A stretch of 64,000 nt of DNA from Stenotrophomonas sp. 364 (GCF_009832905.1 NZ_CP047135.1:2520001-2584000), one strand, 5' to 3'; positions 20,244-29,951 are shown, numbered from the stretch's first letter. Notes: generated by a model from the sequence alone, not told the origin. Made by a program: numbers and translations.

Positions 20244-21131
20244 ATGATCCGCATGCTCGCTGTTGCTTCCCTGCTGTTGCTGCCGCTGTCGGCCCTGGCC
20301 GAACAGCCGCAGTGCAAGTTCAATGAACCGCGTGACCTCAAGCTCGACCTGGCCGGTGCCAAGGCGGTGGTGTTCGAGGTCAACCAGCACGACCTGGTGC
20401 TCACCGCCGGGGGCGGTGCCGCACAGCTCAGTGGCCGCGCCTGCGCCTCCAACGCGGACTGGCTGCGCCAGCTGACCGTGACCCAGCAGAAGGTGGGCGA
20501 CAAGCTGGTGGTGCGCCTGCAACGCGAGAAGCAGAACCTCAGCATCAACATCGGCGGTAGCAACTACGCCTACCTGGACCTGCGCGGCAGCGTGCCGGAT
20601 ACCCTGCTGGTGCAGCTGAAGGTCGGCTCGGGCGACGTCAGCGTCACCGGTGCGCACTCACTGAGCGCCGACGTCGGCTCGGGCGACATCGCCCTGCACA
20701 ACATCAAGGGCCCGGTCACCGCCGCGATCGGCTCCGGCGATGTGACCCTGGACGGCGCCGGTTCGCTCAACCTGTTGTCGGTGGGTTCGGGCGACTTCAA
20801 GGCACGCAACCTGCGCGGCAACGCGAAGGTCGGCACGGTGGGTTCGGGCGACCTCGAACTGGACGGCGTGCAGGGCAACGTCACGCTGGAAACGCTGGGT
20901 TCCGGCGACGCCGACGTGCGCCAGGTCAAAGGCAACGTCAGCATCGGTAACGTGGGCTCGGGCGATGTCGAACTGCGCGGCGTGGGCGGCAACGTCAGTG
21001 TCGAACGGCATGGCTCCGGTGACGTCACCGCGCGCGATGTCAGCGGCGACCTGACCGTGGCCCACAGCGGCAGTGGCGATGTGAACCACAGCGGTATCGG
21101 CGGTCGCGTGCAGCTGCCGCGCGGCAAGTAA
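20244..21131 (+). CDS. Secreted GSGD-repeat protein (DUF4097/GIN-like)
   Basis: The 295-residue protein has a signal peptide (MIRMLAVASLLLLPLSALA). From about residue 125 to the C-terminus it is made of nine repeats of roughly 17-20 residues, each built around GSGD (VGSGDVSV, VGSGDIAL, IGSGDVTL and so on). Repeats of this kind form a right-handed beta-solenoid, as in DUF4097/DUF2807 'head GIN' proteins. The residues before the repeats include one Cys pair (QCKF, RACAS). It is the fifth gene of the YtrA operon (AAGGAG before the start), so an envelope role beside the ABC transporter is likely. No enzymatic motif is visible. Confidence 0.8.
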   Translation: MIRMLAVASLLLLPLSALAEQPQCKFNEPRDLKLDLAGAKAVVFEVNQHDLVLTAGGGAAQLSGRACASNADWLRQLTVTQQKVGDKLVVRLQREKQNLSINIGGSNYAYLDLRGSVPDTLLVQLKVGSGDVSVTGAHSLSADVGSGDIALHNIKGPVTAAIGSGDVTLDGAGSLNLLSVGSGDFKARNLRGNAKVGTVGSGDLELDGVQGNVTLETLGSGDADVRQVKGNVSIGNVGSGDVELRGVGGNVSVERHGSGDVTARDVSGDLTVAHSGSGDVNHSGIGGRVQLPRGK

Positions 21132-21155
21132 TCCCCCCCTTCCAGGAACCTGCGC

Positions 21156-21752
21156 ATGACCACCCGACTGCTGCTGCCCACCCTGCTGCTGTGCCTGCCG
21201 CTGGCAGCCTGCAACAACCACGACGCCGCCCGGACCGACCCGGGTACCGGCAAGGCCACGTCGCCGGCCGCTGAAGCCAGCACCGTTGGCAAGACCGTGC
21301 AGGACGCCACCGACAAGGCCCGCAAGGAACTGGCGGAGAGCAATATCAGCGTGTCCAACGGCCAGTCGATCAAGGCCGAAATCACCCCGCAGGGGGAACT
21401 GCTGATCAACGGCACCGCCGTGGCCACCGACGCCCACCAGCGTGAACTTCTGCTGGACTACCGGAAGCAGGTGGAAGCGGTGGCCGGCGCCGGCATGGAG
21501 ATCGGCGTGGCCGGGGCCAACCTGGGCGTGAAGGCGGCCGGCGAGGCGCTGAAGGGCATCTTCTCCGGCGATACCCAGGGCATCGAGGGGCGGGTGAACG
21601 CCGAAGCCAGCAAGATCGAGGCCCAGGCCAAGCAGCTGTGCACCCTGCTGCCGGGCATGATGGCCAAGCAGCAGGCGCTGGCCGCCGCCGTGCCCGAGTT
21701 CAAGCCCTACGCCACCATGGACCAGAGCGACATCGACGACTGCGGCAAGTAA
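21156..21752 (+). CDS. Lipoprotein, DUF2884/YggN-like
   Basis: The 198-residue product has a lipoprotein signal (LLLCLPLAAC, lipobox LAAC near residue 19). A Thr/Ala-rich linker follows, then a helical domain with two Cys residues (KQLCTLLPGMMAKQQ and DDCGK) that could form a disulfide. The pattern ITPQGELLINGTAVATDAHQ followed by a helical region recalls DUF2884/YggN proteins, though similarity is moderate. AGGAA precedes the start. It is probably part of the YtrA operon or read through from it. Confidence 0.7.
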   Translation: MTTRLLLPTLLLCLPLAACNNHDAARTDPGTGKATSPAAEASTVGKTVQDATDKARKELAESNISVSNGQSIKAEITPQGELLINGTAVATDAHQRELLLDYRKQVEAVAGAGMEIGVAGANLGVKAAGEALKGIFSGDTQGIEGRVNAEASKIEAQAKQLCTLLPGMMAKQQALAAAVPEFKPYATMDQSDIDDCGK

Positions 21753-21844
21753 TTGCCGGGCCTGCGACGTTCGGTCGCAGCCGGGTCCGCACGCACGGGG
21801 GGAGGACTAGAATGGTCCTCCCCCTTTTCATGCCTGCGCTCACC

Positions 21845-22270
21845 ATGAAGAAGCTGTGCCTGCTGCTGTTTGCCCTGTTCTGGCTGGCCGCCACCGGCTG
21901 CGACCAGGAATACCGCAACCATCGTGCCGAGCGCGGCAAGCCGAAGATCACCGTCAGCGACGGCATGCTCACGGTGCGCCGCGCGCCGGCGCCGAACATC
22001 ATTGTGCTGCCCAACGGCCACATGAAGATCGACGAGATCGAAATTCCGCTCGATCCCAGCCAGCAGGCCCTGCTGCAGGGCATGTTCGGCCAGTTGCAGG
22101 TGCTGCGCCAGAACACCCTCACCGACGCCCCGCCGGACCCGGCCAAGCGTTCGGTCAAGATCCAGGTGCCGGCCGGCATGCAGCCGATCCCGCCGGACCT
22201 GGTGCAGCGCATCCCGGAGTTCAAGGACTACACCGAGACCTTCGACAACCTGCAGGCCGATCGGCACTGA
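21845..22270 (+). CDS. Small lipoprotein of unknown function
   Basis: The 141-residue protein starts MKKLCLLLFALFWLAATGCD, with lipobox AATGC. The mature part contains VSDGMLTVRRAPAPNIIVLP and NGHMKIDEIEIPLDPSQQAL, a layout resembling the beta-rich start of the upstream lipoprotein (QGELLINGTAVATDAHQREL). The two may be distant paralogues. It is 92 bp after that gene on the same strand. No enzymatic motif is seen. Confidence 0.7.
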   Translation: MKKLCLLLFALFWLAATGCDQEYRNHRAERGKPKITVSDGMLTVRRAPAPNIIVLPNGHMKIDEIEIPLDPSQQALLQGMFGQLQVLRQNTLTDAPPDPAKRSVKIQVPAGMQPIPPDLVQRIPEFKDYTETFDNLQADRH

Positions 22271-22293
22271 CGATTGACGGCGCGGCGCGTCGA

Positions 22294-22320
22294 TGGGTCG
22301 GGCGCTGGGCGCCCGACCCA
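22294..22320. repeat. Palindrome with a 12-bp stem
   Basis: TGGGTCGGGCGC and GCGCCCGACCCA are perfect complements around a three-base loop. The stem is related to part of the arms of hairpin element A (GGGTCGGGCGCTGGG), suggesting exchange of stem modules between repeat types. Confidence 0.6.
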
Positions 22321-22344
22321 CCGACGGCCACTGAGCCAGTCCCC

Positions 22345-22439
22345 GTAGAGCCGGGCTCTGCCCGGCTGCCCCTGAATTTCCGGCCACCGAACGGCTTGCT
22401 CGCGGCGGGAACGAAGCGCCGGCCAGCGGCCGGCACTAC
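22345..22439. repeat. Inverted pair of SMAG palindromes
   Basis: GTAGAGCCGGGCTCTGCCCG begins at 22345, and GCCGGCCAGCGGCCGGCAC ending in CTAC runs 22418-22439. The pair faces inward and fills the space between the lipoprotein gene and the shared terminator with fumC. Confidence 0.7.
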
Positions 22440-22448
22440 CGGCGGAAC

Positions 22449-22475
22449 AAAAAACGGGCCTTTCGGCCCGTTTTT
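22449..22475. terminator. Bidirectional intrinsic terminator
   Basis: The stem AAAACGGGCC/GGCCCGTTTT with a four-base loop has A residues before and T residues after it. It can serve both the plus-strand lipoprotein genes and the minus-strand fumC, which converge here. Confidence 0.9.
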
Positions 22476-22499
22476 CGTTGTTGCCGCTACCTGTATCGA

Positions 22500-23915
22500 T
22501 CAACCACCGCCACCGCCGCTACCCGCATGGATACCACCGGCCGTCAGCGCCGCCGGGTCCAACAGCTTGCGCAGCTCCGCCTCGGACAACCCGCTGTCTT
22601 CCAGCGCCACGTCCAGCACCGGGCGCTGCTCCTTGTAGGCGCGCTTGGCAATCGCTGCGGCCTTTTCATAGCCGATGATCGGGTTCAGCGCGGTCACCAG
22701 GATCGGGTTGCGGTCCAGCGCCTCGCGCACCCGGTCTTCGCGCACCGTCAGGCCGGCGATCGCAGTATCGGCCAGCAGCCGCGAGATGTTGGACAGCAGG
22801 CCGATCCCATCGAGCAGGTTGGCCGCGATCAGCGGCAGCGTCACGTTCAACTGGAAATTGCCGGTCTGCCCGGCCACCGTGATCGCGGTGTGGTGGCCGA
22901 TCACCTGCGCGCACACCATCACCGTGGCCTCCGGAATCACCGGGTTGACCTTGCCCGGCATGATCGAGCTGCCCGGCTGCAGCGCCGGCAGTTCGATTTC
23001 GCCCAGGCCAGCCAGCGGACCGGCATTCATCCAGCGCAGGTCGTTGGCGATCTTGATCAGGGCCACCGCCAGCGCGTTGAGCTGGCCGGACAGTTCCACC
23101 GCATCGTCCTGCGCAGCCAGGCCTTCGAACTTGTTCTCGGCGCTGTCGAACTTGACCCCGGTCTGCTGCTTGAGCAGTTTGGCCACGCGTTCGCCAAAGC
23201 GCGGATCGGCGTTGATGCCGGTGCCGATCGCCGTGCCGCCCAGCGGCAGCCGACGCAGGCGCTTGAGGCTGTCTTCGATACGCTCCTGCGCCGAGGCCAA
23301 CTGCGCCGACCACGCACCGAACTCCTGCTCGAAGGTCAGTGGCATGGCGTCCATGAGGTGGGTGCGCCCGGTCTTGACCACCTTGCGCAGGCTGCGGCCC
23401 TTCTTGTCGATGGTCTTGCGCAGGTGCACCAGCGCCGGCAGCAGCTGTTCGTGCACGCCCAGCAGCGCCGAGACGCGCAGCGCGGTGGGAATGACATCGT
23501 TGGAGCTCTGGCCCTGGTTGACGTGGTCGTTGGGATGCACCGCCAGCTTGCCCGCCTTGCCCGCGCGGTTGGCCAGGGTGGCAATCACCTCGTTGGCATT
23601 CATGTTCGACGACGTGCCCGAACCGGTCTGGTAGACATCAATCGGGAAGTGCGCATCGTGCTGGCCGTCGGCCACTTCGGCCGCGGCTGCCTCGACCGCC
23701 TTGCCGATGTTCTTCGGCAGATGACCCAGCTCGACGTTCACCGCCGCCGCTGCGCCCTTGACCAGGCCCAGCGCGCGGATGAAGCCGCGCGGCATGCGCT
23801 GCCCGGACACCGGGAAATTGTTCACGGCCCGCTGCGTCTGCGCGCCCCACAACGCATCGCTGGGCACCTGCAGTTCGCCCATGCTGTCGTGCTCGATCCT
23901 GAAACCCTTGCTCAT
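22500..23915 (-). CDS. fumC: Fumarate hydratase, class II
   Basis: The 471-residue oxygen-stable fumarase converts fumarate to L-malate in the TCA cycle. Marks are the N-terminal IEHDSMGELQVPSDALWGAQ, the substrate segment TGSGTSSNMNANEV, the HPNDHVNQGQSSNDV block, the catalytic-His region KTGRTHLMDAMPLT and the family signature GSSIMPGKVNP. The C-terminus carries an unusual Gly-rich tail (AGSGGGGG). An unrelated class I iron-sulfur fumarase is encoded at 54772-56289. Confidence 0.96.
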   Translation of the reverse strand: MSKGFRIEHDSMGELQVPSDALWGAQTQRAVNNFPVSGQRMPRGFIRALGLVKGAAAAVNVELGHLPKNIGKAVEAAAAEVADGQHDAHFPIDVYQTGSGTSSNMNANEVIATLANRAGKAGKLAVHPNDHVNQGQSSNDVIPTALRVSALLGVHEQLLPALVHLRKTIDKKGRSLRKVVKTGRTHLMDAMPLTFEQEFGAWSAQLASAQERIEDSLKRLRRLPLGGTAIGTGINADPRFGERVAKLLKQQTGVKFDSAENKFEGLAAQDDAVELSGQLNALAVALIKIANDLRWMNAGPLAGLGEIELPALQPGSSIMPGKVNPVIPEATVMVCAQVIGHHTAITVAGQTGNFQLNVTLPLIAANLLDGIGLLSNISRLLADTAIAGLTVREDRVREALDRNPILVTALNPIIGYEKAAAIAKRAYKEQRPVLDVALEDSGLSEAELRKLLDPAALTAGGIHAGSGGGGG

Positions 23916-24203
23916 TGCATCAACTCCGCGATTCTTTCGGTAGGGAAAGGGAACCTGCGGCTGGCAACGGGCCTGATTCCCTGGCTGGCGGCTCTACGCA
24001 CAATACTCCCACCGTGCACCGAACCCAACAGCGCGGGTGATCGGCTAGACTCGGGATTCGTGTCCATTCAGAAAGACTGCCGCCCCCATGGGTGACGACC
24101 CTCACTGTAGTTTCTGGCGCGCCACTGCGCGCATGCCCCTGCCCGCGCACCCCGCCGGCGCCGACGCCCCCCTGCCTGCTGCGGCCACGCCGCGGGGCGC
24201 GCG

Positions 24204-25526
24204 ATGATCGGCAACCTCCTTCTGCTGCTGTTGGCCCTGGGCCTGGTGCTGCTCAACGGGTTCTTCGTGGCCGCCGAGTTCGCCCTGGTCAAGCTGCGCC
24301 ATACGCAGGCCGTCGGCCTGGCCGAACGCCACGGTTGGCGCGGCCGCCTGCTGCTCAACGTGCACTCCCATCTGGATGCCTATCTGTCGGCGTGCCAGCT
24401 GGGCATCACCCTGTCGTCGCTGGGCCTGGGCTGGGTCGGCGAGCCGGCCTTCGCGCACCTGCTGCAGCCGCTGTTCGATGCCTTCGGCATGAGCGCCGAC
24501 GCCTCGCGCCTGACCGCTTTCATCATCGCCTTCAGCGTGATTTCCTTCCTGCACATCGTGCTGGGCGAACTGGCCCCCAAGTCGATGGCGATCCGCCGCC
24601 CGGACCGCATGTCGCTGTGGACCGCCGCGCCGCTGTACCTGTTCTACTGGGCCATGTACCCAGCCATCTGGCTGCTCAACAACAGCGCCAATGCGCTGCT
24701 GCGGCTGGCCGGCTGGGGCGATGTTGAACATGCCTCGCACCGCTATTCGCGCGAGGAACTCAAGCTCATCGTCGGCCGCCAGCAGCCCACCGACAGCGCG
24801 CCCGACCACGGCCTGACGCTGATGAGCCATGCACTGGAACTGCCCGAGCTGGTCGCCGGCGACCTGATGCGCCCGCGCGACCATATGCGCGCGTTCCGCG
24901 AGGGCATGGATCTGGCCGACGTCATGGCCGAGTTCGCCGAGAGCCGTTACAGCCGCTACCCGTGGTTCGACCGCGACGGCGAGGACGTGCTCGGCATCCT
25001 GCACATGAAGGACCTGCTGGTGGAGATCGCCCGCGGCCAGCCCACCGACGACCTGCGCGCACTGCTGCGCCCGGCCAACCTGATCGCACTGGAAACGCCA
25101 GTTCCCAGCGTGCTGGAACGCTTCCGCACCGGCACCACACACCTGGCGCTGTGCGTGGAGGAACATGGCCGCATCCTGGGGTACTTCACTCTGGAGGACG
25201 TGCTGGAAGTGGTGGTCGGGGACATCGAGGACGAGCACCCGCATATCGTCAAGGACGCCCCCACCCGCGGCGCCGATGGCAGCCTGCTGGTGGCCGGCTC
25301 GACCTCGATCTTCCGGCTGGAGCGCCTGCTCGGGCATGACCTGGAGGCCCCGGACCACCTCAATTCGGTCGGCGGGCTGATCGTCCACCAGTTGCAGCGG
25401 CTGCCGGAAGAAGGCGAGCAGCTGGTGATCGACGGCCACCAGTTCACCATCAAGCGCATGGCCGGCCACCGCATCCAGGCCGTCACCGTACGCATGGCAC
25501 AGGCCGAGGCCCCCGGGGCAGCGTAG
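24204..25526 (+). CDS. CNNM/CorC-HlyC-type membrane protein with CBS domains
   Basis: The 440-residue protein has an N-terminal DUF21 membrane domain. Its helices include LLLLALGLVLLNGFFVAAEF and AFIIAFSVISFLHIVLGELA, with the conserved PKSMAIRRPDRM motif. A CBS pair (about residues 205-330: SRYPWFDRDGEDVLGILHMK) and a C-terminal CorC_HlyC domain (GSLLVAGSTSIFRLERLLGH) follow. Homologues take part in magnesium/cobalt efflux or resistance. Length is typical. It starts 37 bp before purB's reading direction partner ends, and purB follows it by 36 bp, but a shared function is not evident. Confidence 0.88.
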   Translation: MIGNLLLLLLALGLVLLNGFFVAAEFALVKLRHTQAVGLAERHGWRGRLLLNVHSHLDAYLSACQLGITLSSLGLGWVGEPAFAHLLQPLFDAFGMSADASRLTAFIIAFSVISFLHIVLGELAPKSMAIRRPDRMSLWTAAPLYLFYWAMYPAIWLLNNSANALLRLAGWGDVEHASHRYSREELKLIVGRQQPTDSAPDHGLTLMSHALELPELVAGDLMRPRDHMRAFREGMDLADVMAEFAESRYSRYPWFDRDGEDVLGILHMKDLLVEIARGQPTDDLRALLRPANLIALETPVPSVLERFRTGTTHLALCVEEHGRILGYFTLEDVLEVVVGDIEDEHPHIVKDAPTRGADGSLLVAGSTSIFRLERLLGHDLEAPDHLNSVGGLIVHQLQRLPEEGEQLVIDGHQFTIKRMAGHRIQAVTVRMAQAEAPGAA

Positions 25527-26930
<1,404 letters not shown>

Positions 26931-26956
26931 GGATCGCGCCACCTGCATGACGCCAG

Positions 26957-26988
26957 AAGGGACGCCGGCACTGCCCGCGTCCCTTTTT
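26957..26988 (+). terminator. Intrinsic terminator after purB
   Basis: The stem AAGGGACG/CGTCCCTT with a GC-rich interior is followed by a run of T residues to 26988. Confidence 0.85.
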
Positions 26989-27005
26989 CGTTGTGGGGGC
27001 GAGGA

Positions 27006-27030
27006 GCAGCCGGGCAGAGCCCGGCTCTAC
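27006..27030. repeat. SMAG palindrome
   Basis: GCAGCCGGGCAGAGCCCGGC is followed by TCTAC, the complement of the GTAGAGCCGGGC form that recurs at 22345 and 60773. Confidence 0.7.
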
Positions 27031-27204
27031 GGGGCGTTTCATTGCAATGGGCTAGCGGATCCGGACACGGCATCGGCAGTCGGTTGGGACCCGACCCTAC
27101 CAAAGCAACACATCACCGCTGTCCAACTTCGGTTAACGCGCACGTCACGTAACAACGCAGGCTACTGACCCGCCTTACCTGCCGCCCAGACCGCATACCG
27201 TCCA

Positions 27205-27313
27205 GAGGTGGCCGGGCAGCCTTGCCCAGGACCGTGTGTTGCCATGGATGGCAACATCGAGCCCCCAGGGACGGGTTTACGGCGTGTCCTGGGCAAGGCT
27301 GCCCGGCCACCTC
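27205..27313. repeat. Hairpin element E1 (perfect 28-bp arms, ATGGAT core)
   Basis: The arms 27205-27232 and 27286-27313 are perfect reverse complements over 28 bp (GAGGTGGCCGGGCAGCCTTG and onward). The core holds a nested hairpin TTGCC-ATGGAT-GGCAA, then GAGCCCCCAGGGACGGGTTT and GGCGT. The element at 63125-63234 has the same total length and a related core but completely different arms. It lies in the 586-bp gap between purB and the cupin gene. Confidence 0.85.
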
Positions 27314-27336
27314 CCGCCGCAGTCAGTCAAGGCGCT

Positions 27337-27372
27337 GCTTTGGACGTCGCTTTGGACGTAGCTTTGGACGTG
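27337..27372. repeat. Three tandem 12-bp repeats
   Basis: GCTTTGGACGT plus one variable base occurs three times in direct tandem (27337, 27349, 27361), about 145 bp upstream of the cupin gene. It could be a regulator site array or a slippage-prone microsatellite. No function is assigned. Confidence 0.7.
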
Positions 27373-27516
27373 GCATTACGCTTTCAAACTTCCCCCCACA
27401 CCCCGCGACACCCCACCGCAGGTGCACATCGGCCCCAACCAGCGGACAATGGCCCCGCTCGCGCCGGCCACCTGCCGCGCCCCCGCTTTCCGTCTACACG
27501 CTCCAAGGATTCCCCC

Positions 27517-28950
27517 ATGGCTGCCCGCACCACCAAGACCCCCGTCATCGAAATCCAGGCCCGCCCCGGCCTGCCGCTCGGCATGCCCGCCGCCGTCTTC
27601 CTGCGCGACTACTGGCAGAAGCGCCCGCTCCTCATCCGCGGCGCCTTCCCCGATTTCGAAACCCCCGTCCAGCCCGAAGACCTCGCCGGCTTGGCCTGCG
27701 AAGAAACCGCCCTGTCGCGCCTCATCACCCATGACCGTGCCACCGACGGCTGGAGCGTACGCACCGGCCCGTTCCAGGAAGACGAATTCCCCGGCATGCC
27801 CGACCACGACTGGACCCTGCTCGTCCAGGACGTCGACAAGTGGGACGCCGACGTCCGCGCCCTCGTCAACCACTTCGACTTCCTGCCGCGCTGGCGCATG
27901 GACGATGTGATGATCAGCTTCGCCGCCACCGGCGGCTCCGTCGGCGCCCACGTCGACCAGTACGACGTCTTCCTGCTGCAGGCCTACGGCCACCGCCGCT
28001 GGCAGATCGACGCCAGCGAATCCACCAAGGGCAAGCGCCCCCCGCTCGACTTCCGCGACGACGTCGAGCTCAAGCTCCTGCGCCGCTTCAAGCCCACCCA
28101 CGACTGGGTGCTTGAACCGGGCGACATGCTCTACCTGCCGCCCAACGTCCCTCACAACGGCGTCGCCGAAGACCCCTGCCTCACCTTCTCCTTCGGCATG
28201 CGCGCACCGGCCTCGGCCGAACTCATCAGCGATTACCTGGACACCCTCATCGAAGGCGCCGACGAATCGATCCGCTACCAGGATCCGGATCTCAAGCTGC
28301 CCGAAGACCCCCACGAAATCGACGTACTGGCCATGAACCGCGTGGTCGAGGCGCTCAATGCCATCCGCATGAACGACCCCGACAAGCTCGGTGACTGGTT
28401 CGGCCGCTTCATCACCACCTACCGCGCCGCCGGCGAAGTGGTGGCCGGCGCCGAGCCGCTGCCGCGCGAAGAGATCGAGGCCGCGCTGTCCGCCGGCCTG
28501 GACCTGCAGCGGCACCCGTGGGCACGCGTGGCCTGGCGTCGCGCCAAGCGCGGGGCCAGCCTGTACTGCAGCGGCCTGGAGTTCGCCCTGCCGGTCAAGG
28601 ATGCGCAGGTCCTGGCGGCCACCGAACAGCTTGGCGGCGCGGTCTACGGCAAGCTCTCGGCCAAGGGGCGCGACGCCGTGCAGGCCTTGATTGCTGGCGG
28701 CTACTACCAGCTGTTCGACCCCAACGCCCGCGACGAAGCGTTCGACGACGAGGCGTTCGATGACGAAGCGGACGCCGACGATGGCCACGCCGCCGGGAAC
28801 GCCGTCGTCGACGGCACCGACAGCATCGAGGTCATGCACGACGCCACGGTCGAGGCCGACGTGCACGAAGTGACCATCCACGAAGACGGTATCGAAGTCA
28901 TCGTCGATTTCGACGACAGCGACGACCAGGACGACGGCAAACCGGCCTGA
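27517..28950 (+). CDS. Cupin/JmjC-like 2-oxoglutarate oxygenase of the RoxA (YcfD) type
   Basis: The 477-residue protein resembles E. coli RoxA/YcfD, a 2-oxoglutarate- and Fe(II)-dependent oxygenase that hydroxylates an arginine of ribosomal protein L16. The N-terminus has FLRDYWQKRPLLIRGAFPDF. The iron ligands are His145 and Asp147 (SVGAHVDQYDVF) and His213 (LPPNVPHNGVAEDP). The dimerisation and winged-helix regions follow (about 225-390). It is longer than the usual 370-405 residues because of an acidic tail of about 80 residues (ARDEAFDDEAFDDEADADDG, ending DFDDSDDQDDGKPA). The ATG at 27517 begins MAARTTKTPVIEIQ. Confidence 0.85.
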   Translation: MAARTTKTPVIEIQARPGLPLGMPAAVFLRDYWQKRPLLIRGAFPDFETPVQPEDLAGLACEETALSRLITHDRATDGWSVRTGPFQEDEFPGMPDHDWTLLVQDVDKWDADVRALVNHFDFLPRWRMDDVMISFAATGGSVGAHVDQYDVFLLQAYGHRRWQIDASESTKGKRPPLDFRDDVELKLLRRFKPTHDWVLEPGDMLYLPPNVPHNGVAEDPCLTFSFGMRAPASAELISDYLDTLIEGADESIRYQDPDLKLPEDPHEIDVLAMNRVVEALNAIRMNDPDKLGDWFGRFITTYRAAGEVVAGAEPLPREEIEAALSAGLDLQRHPWARVAWRRAKRGASLYCSGLEFALPVKDAQVLAATEQLGGAVYGKLSAKGRDAVQALIAGGYYQLFDPNARDEAFDDEAFDDEADADDGHAAGNAVVDGTDSIEVMHDATVEADVHEVTIHEDGIEVIVDFDDSDDQDDGKPA

Positions 28951-28952
28951 GC

Positions 28953-29858
28953 ATGACGGCCCGCGTCCAGGTCGAGCCGGTGGACTACCCGACGCAGCGC
29001 GAGGCGCTGCATCGGGTCCGGCAGCGCGTGTTCGTCGAGGAGCAGCAGGTCCCGGCGGCGTTGGAAATCGACGCGCTGGACCCGCTCAGCGTGCATGTAC
29101 TGGCCCGTGGCAGCGACGGCGAACCGATCGGTGCCGGGCGGCTCACCCCGGACGGCCGGATCGGCCGCATGGCGGTGCTGGCCGACTGGCGGGGCCGCGG
29201 CGTCGGGGAAGCGCTGCTGCTGGCCCTGATCGAGGCCGCGCGCGGCCGTGGCTGGCGCGAGGTGAACCTGCACGCCCAGTTGCCGGCCCGGGTGTTCTAT
29301 ACCCGCCAAGGCTTCCTGCCCGAGGGCGAGGTCTTCACCGAGGCCGGCATCGCCCACCAGCACATGCGCCTGGTGCTGGATGGCGCGGTGGCCATCGACC
29401 GTGCCGACCAGGCCGTGGCGATCACCACCGCCCTGGTCCACCGCGCCCGACGCCAGCTGTGGCTGCACAGCCGTCAGCTCGACCCCGGGGTGCTGGATGC
29501 CGCGCCGGTGCTGGAGGCGCTGCGCCGGTTCGCCACCGCCCGACACGACAAGCAGGCGCTGCTGATCGTGCACGACGCCGCCGCCATCGCCCAGGCCGGC
29601 TCACCGCTGCTGGGGCTGCTGCAACGCCTGCCCAGCGTGTTCCGGATCCGCCAGGTCAGCGACCCGATCGACCGCGCGACGGCGTCGGCCTGCCTGCTCA
29701 ACGATGCCGGCGACTACTACTTTCGTCTGAGCGGACACCGTTTCGACGGCGAAGCAGGGCTCGCGCAGCGAGCACGTTCGCGACCGTTGCAGGACGGTTT
29801 GCAGCGCGTATGGGAACGTTCGCGCGAATGCAGGGAACTGCGGGCAATCGGCCTGTAG
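28953..29858 (+). CDS. GNAT acetyltransferase fused to a C-terminal domain of unknown function
   Basis: Residues 1-145 are a GNAT N-acetyltransferase of the ElaA/YjcF type (REALHRVRQRVFVEEQQVPA, acetyl-CoA loop LADWRGRGVGEALLLALIEA, ending FYTRQGFLPEGE). Residues about 155-301 form a separate domain (LVHRARRQLWLHSRQLDPGV, LPSVFRIRQVSDPIDRATAS, DAGDYYFRLSGH) that looks like the DUF7931-type companion domain found in gamma-proteobacterial fusions; that assignment is tentative. It starts 2 bp after the cupin gene stop, so the two are probably one operon. Substrate unknown. Confidence 0.82.
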   Translation: MTARVQVEPVDYPTQREALHRVRQRVFVEEQQVPAALEIDALDPLSVHVLARGSDGEPIGAGRLTPDGRIGRMAVLADWRGRGVGEALLLALIEAARGRGWREVNLHAQLPARVFYTRQGFLPEGEVFTEAGIAHQHMRLVLDGAVAIDRADQAVAITTALVHRARRQLWLHSRQLDPGVLDAAPVLEALRRFATARHDKQALLIVHDAAAIAQAGSPLLGLLQRLPSVFRIRQVSDPIDRATASACLLNDAGDYYFRLSGHRFDGEAGLAQRARSRPLQDGLQRVWERSRECRELRAIGL

Positions 29859-29945
29859 CTCACGCCACGGGCTCGAACCTGTCTGGGAATGACACCGCAG
29901 GTCCTGCCCAGGCCCCTGCGGCGCCCCTTCCTGTCCCGATGGGGG

Positions 29946-29951
29946 TACAAT
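29946..29951 (+). promoter_or_regulatory. Candidate -10 element for the sucA operon
   Basis: TACAAT, one base from the consensus TATAAT, preceded by GGG, lies 92 bp upstream of the sucA start. No good -35 element is present at the expected distance, so this is a weak candidate. Confidence 0.3.

Noticed and set aside
29830..29900. Possible tRNA-like sequence (GCCTGTAGCTCACGCC and GGGCTCGAACCTG)
   Set aside because: The TPsiC-like stretch does not pair to form a cloverleaf with an acceptor stem, and the region overlaps the end of the GNAT gene.
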